DNA from: Tilletiopsis washingtonensis
Lineage: Eukaryota > Basidiomycota > Exobasidiomycetes > Entylomatales
Direction of reading: 5' to 3'
Length of the DNA stretch: 64,000 nt
NCBI RefSeq assembly: GCF_003144115.1
Contig: NW_020312007.1
Coordinates: 401,898-465,897 of the forward strand
Shown: positions 32,336-41,060 of the stretch, one piece after another
Position numbering within the stretch: the stretch's first letter is position 1
Layout: the number at the start of each line of letters is the position of its first letter
Notes under the pieces: model-generated
The model's input: only the letters and a program-made list of their open reading frames with translations
What the model was told of the DNA's origin: nothing
The model's database searches: none
Position numbers and translations under genes: made by a program

Positions 32336-32874
32336 ATGTCGTGCGTGCCCTTTCTCGCCGCCCGCACGTCGCCGCTCACCCTTGCCTCTCTCTCAGCGAC
32401 GCGCCCTCCGCCTCGCCCGAGCCCTACCGGCAGCGCCGGCGGCACCGCGAGCAGCAGGTGGCGGCCGCGTATGCGCTGCAGCGCGACGCCGCCGTGCGCG
32501 GCATGCTGGCGTACGGCCTCGTGGGCTCGACGCTCATCGCGGGCGCACACGCCGTCTTTCCGCGCTTCCGCAGCCAGACACTGGCGTTCAAGGGCTTCCT
32601 GGCCAGCAGCTGGGCCATCTTTGGGTGCGTGTGTCAGTTGAGAGAGGCGAGCCGGGAGAGGAGTGGGCGAGAGAGAAGAAGCACTGCTCTGAGGATGGCA
32701 GTGAGAGGAGAGAGCCGAAGAGGGATTGGCCTCGCACAAGGCTCCGTGGCGAGAGAGAAGAAGGCTGCTCTTGCGATGGCAGTGAGAGGAGAGAGCCGAA
32801 GAGGGAGTGGCCTCTGTCTGCGAAAGGCTCGAGGCGAGGAATATGGGGGCGCCCTCCGCACACACACTCCCCTC

Positions 32875-32928
<54 letters not shown>

Positions 32929-33169
32929 TCTCTCTCTCTCTCTCGCAGCGATGCTGACGGCTGGCCACACCCGCAGACTCGTCGTGGGTGCCGACACGGT
33001 GCTGCTGACGCACGAGGGCGCGCAGCGGCGCGACGAAGATGCGATCCGCGCCCTGGCGCGCAAGGAGCTGGGACGCCGCGGCATCTTGGCCACCGAGGGC
33101 GAGATCCAGCGCTGGCGCGAGGAGCGGATAGCGGCGCTGCGCAGGCAGGAGGAAGGAGCGCAGCCATAG
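32336..33169 (+). CDS. Small protein with two membrane helices, function unknown
   Basis: Exons 32336-32340, 32397-32624, 32977-33169; 426 nt, 141 residues. Only ATG TC is coding in exon 1; the reading is supported by GTGCGT donor, TCTCAG acceptor and continuous frame. The protein has an Arg/Gln-rich N terminus, hydrophobic helix RGMLAYGLVGSTLIAGAHAV, a basic loop PRFRSQ, helix AFKGFLASSWAIFGLVVGAD, then a charged helical tail (ARKELGRRGILATEGEIQRW). The hairpin layout recalls the N-terminal part of the mitochondrial supercomplex factor Rcf2/HIG1-like proteins, but I do not see a convincing HIG1 motif. I therefore leave function open. Intron 2 (352 nt) contains a direct repeat, a 51-nt poly-C and a CT tract next to it. 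Confidence 0.7.
32660..32850 (+). repeat. Imperfect direct repeat (about 80 bp unit) in an intron
   Basis: Two copies of a purine-rich unit starting GAGAGAGAAGAAG and containing ATGGCAGTGAGAGGAGAG (copies at about 32666-32745 and 32751-32830). They lie inside intron 2 of the small membrane protein gene. Unit borders are approximate. Confidence 0.7.
32876..32945 (+). repeat. Poly-C (51 nt) followed by (TC)n in an intron
   Basis: C run 32876-32926 followed by about nine TC units to 32944, about 30 nt before the intron's acceptor at 32976. It acts as an extreme polypyrimidine tract in the sense strand. Confidence 0.9.
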
Positions 33170-33527
33170 AACCCAAGTGCACAAGGATGAGTGAAGAGCA
33201 TGGACGGCCCCAGCGGGCGCGCGTGAGGGAGTAGAGAGAGATTCCCGGGAATGCGCGACTGTGCGACTGAGGCAGAAGGAAGCAGCGGAGACAGGCAAGC
33301 AAGGGCAGTTCGGGGAAAGCGAGGGGGCGTGGAGCAAGGCGGCGCCGTCACTCTGCTCTCGCCGCGCGGGGCCGCGAGTTGCCTCGCTTGCCCCTGCTCC
33401 CCTCTTTTCCTCATCCAGCCTCTCCCCGTCGATGGGTCCGTCGCGACATCTTGCAAGAGTGGCAAGGCTATCGGGAGAGAAGCTACTCTGCGACTTGCTG
33501 CACTCTCCGATTCCGATGCGTGCTCTC
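33170..33527. other. Convergent 3' region, small membrane protein and TIP41
   Basis: 358 bp, no gene seen, no clear motif. Confidence 0.5.
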
Positions 33528-34136
33528 TCATTGCAACACCACCACATCCACTCTGCTTCCTTCTCCCTCCCACTGCTCCTCGACCTCTCCCAGCACCTGG
33601 TGCGCCTCGGGCTCCGCACGTGCCGGCGCCGCCGCCGCGAGGGGCGGGCGGTCGCTGCGGCGGCCATACTCGGCGGCCGTGCTGCCAAACGCGCCGGCGG
33701 CCGCGGCACGCGGGGCACGCGCGGCGGACAGCGACGTGAGCGTCGAAGCGACCCAGGACGCGTCGGTGAGAGGAGACAGATCGTGCGCCTTCCATGCCGG
33801 TAGACACTGTGGCGCCGAACGTGTGCAAGGGCATGAGCGGGGGTTCTCGAGCAAGAATCGTGAACGGGGGCCGCGCGGGGGGGAGGGGGGTGGATGAGGG
33901 GGGAAGGGCAAACGACTCACGGCGCGCACTTCCTTGTAAGTCGCCTCGCAGCCACTGCACTCGCGCACCACTCGTGGCGGCGCACTCGTCGCGGGTGTCT
34001 GCGCGGCGGACGCCGCGCGTGTGCCTGTGGTAGCGTTGGCAGCAGGCACGCCTCGAGTGGCACTGCTGCGCGGCGCGCCCAGCGACAGCTGTGCCAGCCC
34101 GTCGCCCAGCTGCAGCGCGGCACTGCCGCCTCTGCC

Positions 34137-34190
<54 letters not shown>

Positions 34191-35232
34191 ACCCGGCGTC
34201 GGGCGTGCCGTGGCGCTCGGCATGCCAGCCTGTGGCGCGGGCGCAGGTGCGGGAGCAGCGCTGGCGCTGCCGGGCGCAAACTCAATATACAGGCGCGTGT
34301 CGAAGATGCGGAAGAGCACGTCGTCGACGCGCAGGAAGAAGCGCGAGAGGAGCAGAAGGCAAGAGGGCATGACGCGCTGTGTGTCGCGGCCATGAGTACG
34401 CCGTCGTAGGACAGCAGAGGGCAGCGCGGCGCCATCACTCACCACCTTGACATCCACGCCACTCGTGCCATTGTCTCCCAGTTCATCCTCAAACAGCACG
34501 ACTTCATCCCAGAAGAGAATGGGCTCCATGCCCGGCCCGAGGCGTTCCGTCGGGATGCGGTCCGTGCTGCGGTCGCTGCCGAGCTGTAGCTGTGCGCCGG
34601 TGCCCGAAGGCGTCTCGCTGCCGGCGTACGTCGTGGAGTAGGTCCAGTCGTAGTCTTTCGCCGAGGAGATGGAGGAAGTAAGCGCCGAGGCTTTGAGCGC
34701 GGGGGCGATGGCGGGCGAAAAGGCCGTCTGCACGCCGCCCGAGGAGCTGCTGGGCAGCGGCTGCGGCGCCACGCTCGGGTCGTCCCTGCGGGCAAGCAGC
34801 ATCAGTGCTGCGCGAGCCCAACGCTGTGCACCCATGTCCTCTCGCTTACCTGCTGCGTCCCCACTCTTCGGCATACGCCACCTTGATGCCCTTGCCCTTC
34901 TTCCTGGCCAGCGTGCGTGCCGAGCCTGCCGCCGCGGCGCCGGCGACGTTGATGCCGTGCATGGCGGCGTCGTGCGAGACGCCGGCGACGCAGCGCAGCG
35001 CCTCGACGGCATCGAAGCGGTAGCGCCAGCCGCTGTGCGCATGCTCGATGAGCAGCGCGCTGCTGGCAAACGGCATCTCGGGCATGGGGATGCCGAGGCG
35101 CGCGGTGAGGGCGTCGATGTGCGCGGCGGGCGCAATGGAGCTGTGCGTGACGGCGATGCGGAAGCCGGCGATGTCGATGCCCTTGGTGTGCAGCACGTCG
35201 GCGGGCGAGGCGGGCGCCGGCGCAGACGCGGC

Positions 35233-35267
<35 letters not shown>

Positions 35268-35382
35268 GCGCCGGCGCAAAGGGCGCGGGCGAGGAGTGGG
35301 CGAAGAGGCGGTGCGGCGGCGAGGGCGCGGCGGCGGCGGCGGCGGCGGGGCCGGCGGGCATGCGCGTGGCGGGTGCGGCCAT
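33528..35382 (-). CDS. TIP41: TIP41 family regulator of PP2A/TOR signalling
   Basis: Tap42-interacting protein; in yeast it binds Tap42 and antagonises TORC1 control of type 2A phosphatases. Four exons on minus. After a Pro/Ser-rich N terminus with an 11-residue Ser tract come IAVTHSSI, LGIPMPEMPFASSALLIEH, SGWRYRFDAVEAL, VAYAEEWGRSR (end of exon 1), KDYDWTYSTTYAGS, IPTERLGPGMEPILFWDEVVLFEDEL, DNGTSGVDVKV, MPSCLLLLSRFFLRVDD and RIFDTRLYIEF. All are landmark TIP41 blocks in the right order. The family fold normally ends soon after this. Here it is followed by about 200 more residues with a poly-Ala tract (18 Ala), a CSGC motif and an acidic end (GEVEEQWEGEG). Shares a 231 bp divergent promoter with COG6. 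Confidence 0.92.
34138..34190 (+). repeat. (GCT)n trinucleotide repeat coding poly-Ala in TIP41
   Basis: About 18 GCT units; on the minus strand (AGC/GCA) read in the Ala frame, giving an 18-residue alanine tract in the C-terminal extension. Confidence 0.9.
35234..35266 (+). repeat. (CTG)n trinucleotide repeat coding poly-Ser in TIP41
   Basis: Eleven CTG units, read on minus as AGC, giving a serine tract in the N-terminal region of TIP41. Confidence 0.9.
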
Positions 35383-35613
35383 GGTGCGGTGCTGGTGGTT
35401 GGGAGGCAAGGCAGAAGGCAGCGGCGAGGCGAGGCGAGAAGTCAGAGTGCAAGTCGGCGCGCGACTCTCCTGCTGGCCGCCGCGCCGCGCACGGATCACG
35501 CGGCGCGCGGCGGCGACCGACGTGCTTCTCCCTCGACTTGCCTCCTTCTCCTTCTCCTTGTCTCCCGCTTCCATCCTCCTCGCGCCTCTTGCTCGCGCAC
35601 AGCCGCGCCCGCC

Positions 35614-37489
35614 ATGGCCACACCCGCGTCGCCCGAGCACAGCCGCGCGTCGGCGTCGCGCCGGCCCAGCGGCGGCCTTGCCTCGGCCTCCTCGGCCGCC
35701 GCCGCACACCCGCTGGCGCGCAAGGTGCGCGACATTCTCCTCGTGCCGCCGCCCGCCGAGCTCGCGCCCGTCCGCGCCGCCCTCGACGACATCGCCGCCC
35801 TCTATCCGCTGCCGCGCGCCAGCAGCGCGGCGGCGGCGCCTGCCTCGGCGCCGCGCCGGGCTCGCACGCATGCGGCACCGCGGCCCGCCGCCGCCGTCGA
35901 CATTGACCGGGCGCGGCGGCATCTGGGCCGAGACGCCGAGCGCCAGGCCGCGCGGGCAGCCAGAGACTTTGCCGCCGTGCTGGGCAATGTGCACGAGGTG
36001 TGTATGCACCACAACGCAGCTACTGGTGCAGCATCAGGCTGAACCTCACGCCCCCCGGCCACCAAACAGGCCTTGACGCTCCTGACGGAGCACGTCGACT
36101 CGATGAGTGCCGCGGCAGACGACGTGCAAGCGAGGCTGCATGCCGCGGCTTCGGCAAGTGCGTACCTGCGCGAGCATGCCGTCGGACTGCAACGACAGCG
36201 GTGAGGCTTGCCCGAGTGATGGGACAGGAGCTGTCGCTTTGCTGACTGCGTCGCGCAGGACAACGACGGCCTCGCAAAGCACACTGCTCTCGCTCTTCCT
36301 CGCACGCTTCACGCTCACCGAGGCAGAGGCCGAAGCCGTGACGTCGCGCGCCGTTCCCATTGGCACAGAGTTATTCGCCGCGCTCGACCGGCTCGCGCAG
36401 ATCCGCTCCGACTGTGCCGTGCTGCTCGTGGGCCGCGAGGAGGGGGAGCAGGGCGGCATGCGTGCCGGCATGGACATTATGGATGCCTCGGCGGCGCAGC
36501 TCGATGCGGCACAGACAAAGATGGCGCGCTGGCTCCTGTTTGAGTTTCGCCAGCCGTTCAGGGAGGGCGCAGAGGTGGGCGGGACGATGCGCGAGGCGGT
36601 GAGGAGACTGGAGGCGAGGCCTGATTTGCTCAGGTGAGCCCCAGCCCCGAAGATGGAGTAGGCGCCAGCCCGCGGGTTGTCCTTGATCCTCGAATTCTGA
36701 CTGCTCCCTTCCCACGCGGCCTCCCCCAAAGGCCCGCGCTCCAGATCCTCGCCGCCACTCGCGCCAGCAATCTCTCCGCCGCCTTTCACGCCGCGCTCAC
36801 TCAAGGCGGAGGCGCCCCCTCGTTCCTGCCGCGCCCCATCGAGGTGCACGCACACGATCCGCAGCGCTACGTCGGCGACATGCTGGCATGGGTGCATCAG
36901 GCCGTCGCCTCGGAGCGCGAGTTTCTCGTGGGCCTCTTTGGCAGGGAGGCGGAGGTGGAGCCGGGCGAGCGAGGAGGCAGACGCATGGGAGAGAAGAGAC
37001 GCGGCATTGAGAGTGTCGACTGGACAAAGGGCCGCGGCGAAGAGGAGCGGCGCGTAAGAGAGGTGCTGGATCGCGTGATGGAGGGCTGTGGGCGGCCCCT
37101 CAAGGTGCGTACGGTACGAGCGCAGCTAGCCGAGCGCCGGTAGCTGAACCTCGCCCGCCCCCCTCCCTCCCTCTCTAACCCCCCCCTCTTCCCTTGACCT
37201 CCGCCCTGCCGGCCCTTCGNNNNNNNNNNNNNNNNNNNNNNNNNNNNNNNNNNNNNNNNNNNNNNNNNNNNNNNNNNNNNNNNNNNNNNNNNNNCAGCTG
37301 CGCATCGAGCAAACAGTCAACTCGCAAGAGGGATGCATCACCACGTTCCATCTGGCCAGCCTGGTGCACTTCTACCGCGTCACGATGGACCACACCGTCG
37401 GCTCGAAAGCGAGTCTGAGCCGCATCCTTGCCGAGTGCGTGTTGCGGGGGCCTCGTCGCGCGTCTTTCTCCTGCAGCTTTGGCGACTGA

Positions 37490-37587
<98 letters not shown>

Positions 37588-38625
37588 CCGCCCACAGAAT
37601 CAGCCAGACATCCTACGAGGCCTTTCTGCGCACGCTCGATCGTCTTGCCGCGGGCCTCGAGCGCATCTCGGAGCCGCCGTCGGCGTCGCTGGATGCGCCG
37701 CCGCCGCTGCTCGGCGCGTGCAGCACGCTCAAGGAGCTGCTCGCCGTGCACCAGTCTTCCCTCTCCGAGCAGGACCTCTTCCCCGGCAGCGAGGCAAGTG
37801 CGGCGACGAGCAGCAGCGGCGGCCCCAATCTGGCAAACGTGCTCGGCCGCATCGTCGATCCCCTGCTGGCGCTCTGTCGCCGCATGGCCGAGGCGCATGT
37901 CAAGAAGCGCGGCGCAAAGGCAAAGGAGGCAGGCGCATGGGAGGCCTCCCTCTTCCTCACCAACTGCCTGTCGCATCTCAAGGTATGTGCCTTGCTCACG
38001 GCGCAAACACGGACGTGGCAGCTCACTGGACTGGCCGTGGCAGGCCGTCCTCTCGCCGTATGCGTTTGCCGAGCAGACCGTCAGGGACGTGGAGAAGGAC
38101 ATTGCCGAGCAGATCCTACACATGACCGAGAGCCAGTATGTGCACCTTCTCGGCGAGAGCGGCCTCGCCTCCATTCTCGACGCAATCGAAAATCGGCCGC
38201 CAGGGGTAAGCATCATGCCGCGCCTACATCGCAAGCCCATCATCTCACGCGTCTCTCTATTGCAGATTGCGCTTGCGCAACAGGCCGGTGCCACGCCCGA
38301 TGCACTGGCAAAGCAGCTGGCCAAGCTCGAGGCGTTCCTTGGCTCGCCGCAGCTCATTGCGCCGGCGCGCCTCGCGCTGCTCTCGGCGCCCTCGCTGCGC
38401 GCCGTCGTGCACGCCGGCTCGCTGCGGCGCCTGGCGCGTGCGTATGCGCGCATCGAGGAGGAGATCCGCCTGCCGACGAGCGCGTATCCGGCGGGCGTGA
38501 TGAAGAGGAGCGCGGCTGAGATCCGCCTGCTGCTGGGTATCGAGGAGGAGAGAGAAGATGTGCCGGAGGAGACGAGCATCGCTGAAGCTGTGGCCGAAGC
38601 CGAGCCACCCGCCGGCGAGCGGTAG
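35614..38625 (+). CDS. COG6: Conserved oligomeric Golgi complex subunit 6
   Basis: Lobe B subunit of the COG tether that keeps Golgi glycosylation enzymes in place by retrograde vesicle tethering. About nine exons. The N terminus (HPLARKVRDILLVPPP, then DIDRARRHLGRDAERQA and LLTEHVDSMSAAADDVQ) is the coiled-coil COG6 N domain. LLSLFLARFTLTEAEAEAVT and the strongly conserved DPQRYVGDMLAWVHQAVASEREFL follow. After the gap, LRIEQTVNS.EG, FHLASLVHFYRVTM, ISQTSYEAFLRTLDRLA, LTNCLSHLK, the EKDIAEQILHMTE helix and the C-terminal LGSPQLIAPARLALLSAPS complete the helical bundle. A 75-N assembly gap (37220-37294) lies inside an intron (37103-37297), so no coding sequence appears lost. The intron at 37435-37597 is almost all CT repeat. 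Confidence 0.9.
37220..37294. other. Assembly gap (75 N)
   Basis: Run of 75 N inside a COG6 intron. The left flank is pyrimidine-rich with C runs, so a long homopolymer or CT tract probably broke the assembly. Confidence 0.98.
37492..37582 (+). repeat. (CT)n microsatellite, about 45 units, in COG6 intron
   Basis: An uninterrupted CT tract of about 91 nt fills the intron 37435-37597 between donor GTGCGT and acceptor CCCACAG, and merges with its polypyrimidine tract. Confidence 0.95.
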
Positions 38626-38683
38626 CCAATGCGATGATCTCTCTCCGATCGCACTGTGTGTCGGCGACGGCGGCGGCGCCCAT

Positions 38684-40756
38684 CTACCGCTTCTCCTGCT
38701 CCTGCTGCTTCGTATCGATGCGCACATACTCGGCGTCCTTGTCCTCTGCGTTGGCCTCCACGGCGCAGTACACGGAGCCGACGATGCCGAGCGCCGTGGC
38801 GCGCAGGCGCTGAGTGCTCTTGGAGACCTGCAGAACCGAGTCAGCAGGCGGGTTCGCAGGCACGAGGACAGCACGCACAGTCTGGTCGAAGAGCACAGAG
38901 TCGCACACCTCGCGCACCACCGACTCGACCTCCAGCTTGGCGCCCTTGAACAGCGCCCGCATGCTGGGAGCACACATCGTCAGCAGCAGCCCATGATGAG
39001 GAGAGCTCGCAGACTCTCTCTCGAGAGAGGAACTCACCCCTTGCTCGCCGCCTGGTCCTCGAGCTCCTTGCGGCGCTCCTCGCTCAGGCCGCTCTCCTCG
39101 GCCTTGGCCAGCTCCTCAAACACGCTCTTGAGCTCCAGCGCCGCGCGCACCGTCGTGACCGTCTCGCGGAGAATGTGCATCTGCGACGAGGCCGAATGGT
39201 ACAGCCCGCCGATGCCCCACAGCATGCCCGTCGACGCCAGGTAGTGCTTGGCCTTGCCCGAGTAGATGAAGCCGACTGCATCAAGACGCGTCAGCATACA
39301 GTGGAGCTGTTCGCGACGGAAAGTCGCTCACCAGCGTGCAGCAACTCGACGCCGTAGCTGGCGGGAACCTGTCAGCTCGCGTGTCGGCCACGCCTTCGAG
39401 CGCGACGCACCTCTCCGTCTTGAGCTCTTCGGCCTCGATGCGCGTGATCTCCTTGAAGCTGTCGGCAATCTGGCGCTCCAGCTGCTCGTCCTGCGCATTG
39501 CGCACGCTCTCGGTGAAGACACTGAGCTTGCGGATGAGCGTCTCGGCCAGCTTGCGCACGCGCTCCTCGCGCTGCTTGGCCCGCTCCTCGTCGCGCGCCT
39601 TCTCCTTTGCCTCCTTTGCCGCCTTGGCCTCGGGCGAAAGCTCCTCCTTCTTCCCCGCGCCCTCGATGGCGGCGCCGTTGGCGGCGCCTGCCTCGCCCTC
39701 GCTGGCCTGCTTCTCCAGCTCCTCCGAGTCCTGCTGCAGAGCTTCCTTCATGTCCCGGCCAATCGAGATGGTGCCGATCTGCGGCAAAAGTCAGCGATTG
39801 GCTACGCAAGGTAGCGCCGCGGGCCTCACGATATCGTTGAAGCGTGCGCCGCCGAAGAGCGAGCCAAACACCTCTTCCGGGTCGACGAAGCCGTCCTCCG
39901 GCACCAGGCCGGGTGTCGAGATGCCAAACTCGTTGCTGCGCGAGGGTCAGCGTCCACAGTGCAAACTCGCGCCAGCAGCAGCACGCACTACTTATGCCGC
40001 AGCTCCGGATCCGAGAGCACAGAGTATGCTGTTGCGAGGCGCTTGAAGCGCTCTTCGCCCTCGGGATCGTTGGGGTTCTTGTCTGCACCGCATGTCAGCG
40101 GGAGCGTCAAGCGGTCAGGTTCGGCACACTTACCGGGATGCAGCTTGATCGCCAGCTTGCGGTACGCCTTCTTGATCTCGTCGGGCGTGCACGATGGCGG
40201 CAGGCCCAGGATGTCGTAGCTGTACAGCTCGCCGGTCAGCTTCCGTCGACGTGGCGCCTGAGGCGCTAAGTCACGCGACATCCTTCATGTGAGGTCCATC
40301 GCCTGGCAGGTGTAGACACGCCGCGCAGCCCAAGCACGCTACAGGGACTGCCGCCACAGCAACAGCGATGCATGGGCCTCGATGCGCCCGTTCATCCCCT
40401 CAGCTTCGCGACGCCACGGCCGCTGCGCCTCTGCACACCACTCACTACTCGGTGTCGAGCGGCCGCTCGTCGGTGCCGATGCGGCGCTTGTTCTTGAGCT
40501 GCTTGCCCGCGGCGCCGGCGCCGCCGCCCGCCGCGCGCGCCTCGCGCAGCACGCGCGCGGCGCCCGGCGGCTCGAAGCGCTGTGCGCAGGTGGCACAGGT
40601 GGCCTTGAACGTCGTCTCGGCGGCGGGCAGCGCGGCGAGCTGCGCGGGCGCGGGCGGCAGATACTCGAGCGAGGCGCGGCACTGCGGGTACGGGCAGGTG
40701 ATGGCCACGTATGCCGGCTCGCGCACGCGCGTGGGCAGCAGCAGCGACGAGCTCAT
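38684..40756 (-). CDS. J-domain co-chaperone with DnaJ-X domain (Caj1/Djp1-like)
   Basis: Hsp70 co-chaperone of the class with a central X domain. Exon 1 (40756-40446) codes [12 protein letters not shown] and the linker [15 protein letters not shown]; a 226-nt intron follows. Then comes the J domain [34 protein letters not shown]; the HPD tripeptide is itself split by an intron after CCC G. Then FNEFG-like region, [12 protein letters not shown] and the helical X domain ([13 protein letters not shown], then a Lys/Glu/Arg-rich helix), [24 protein letters not shown] and a C-terminal conserved part ([16 protein letters not shown]). The Cys pairs at the N terminus look like a small zinc site. An in-frame ATG at 40281 lies inside the first intron and is not used in this reading. 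Stops of COG6 and this gene are 58 bp apart. Confidence 0.88.
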
Positions 40757-41060
40757 GGCGCAGCGGCGAGGTGGGTTGGGTGGGTGAGAGAGTGGAGGCA
40801 GGGAGCAACACGAGACAGGCGCAAAGTGAAAGCGCGAGGGTGCTTTCAAATTCACGTGTAATCTGCTGTAGTCGCGATACAAAGCTGCGCGGACCCCGAG
40901 CTTGGCCGACCAACTTCAAGGGCGCACTGCCAGGCCCGGCCGGCGCGCGCGCGCATGAGCCACGCTGCGGCCGCGGCGCTCCTCTCTCTCTCGACGTCCA
41001 GCGTCCGCCTCGCCGCCCGCACCAGCGCCTGCCTCGCGCCGCACCCGCGCCACGCCGGCC
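40757..41060. other. Divergent promoter, DnaJ-X gene and VPS23
   Basis: 304 bp containing TCACGTG at 40852-40858, an AT-richer patch around it, and a pyrimidine-rich leader before VPS23. Confidence 0.65.
40852..40858 (-). promoter_or_regulatory. TCACGTG E-box upstream of DnaJ-X gene
   Basis: TTCACGTG, about 97 bp from the minus-strand ATG and 203 bp from the VPS23 ATG; may serve both genes. Confidence 0.35.

Noticed and set aside
31677-32926. Poly-C tracts as poly(A/T)-type retroposon tails or mobile element ends
   Set aside because: No target-site duplications, no element body, and both lie within introns of intact genes.
32104-33960. 618-codon open frame on minus across the small membrane protein gene and its neighbour
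   Set aside because: It reads through the poly-C tract as poly-Gly, is low-complexity Arg/Gly/Ala, and overlaps well-supported exons on the plus strand; a GC-bias artefact.
40261-40281. Start codon at 40281 for the J-domain protein
   Set aside because: Lies within the first intron; splicing of 40446 to 40219 joins DTEY with YDILGL, the normal linker of this family.
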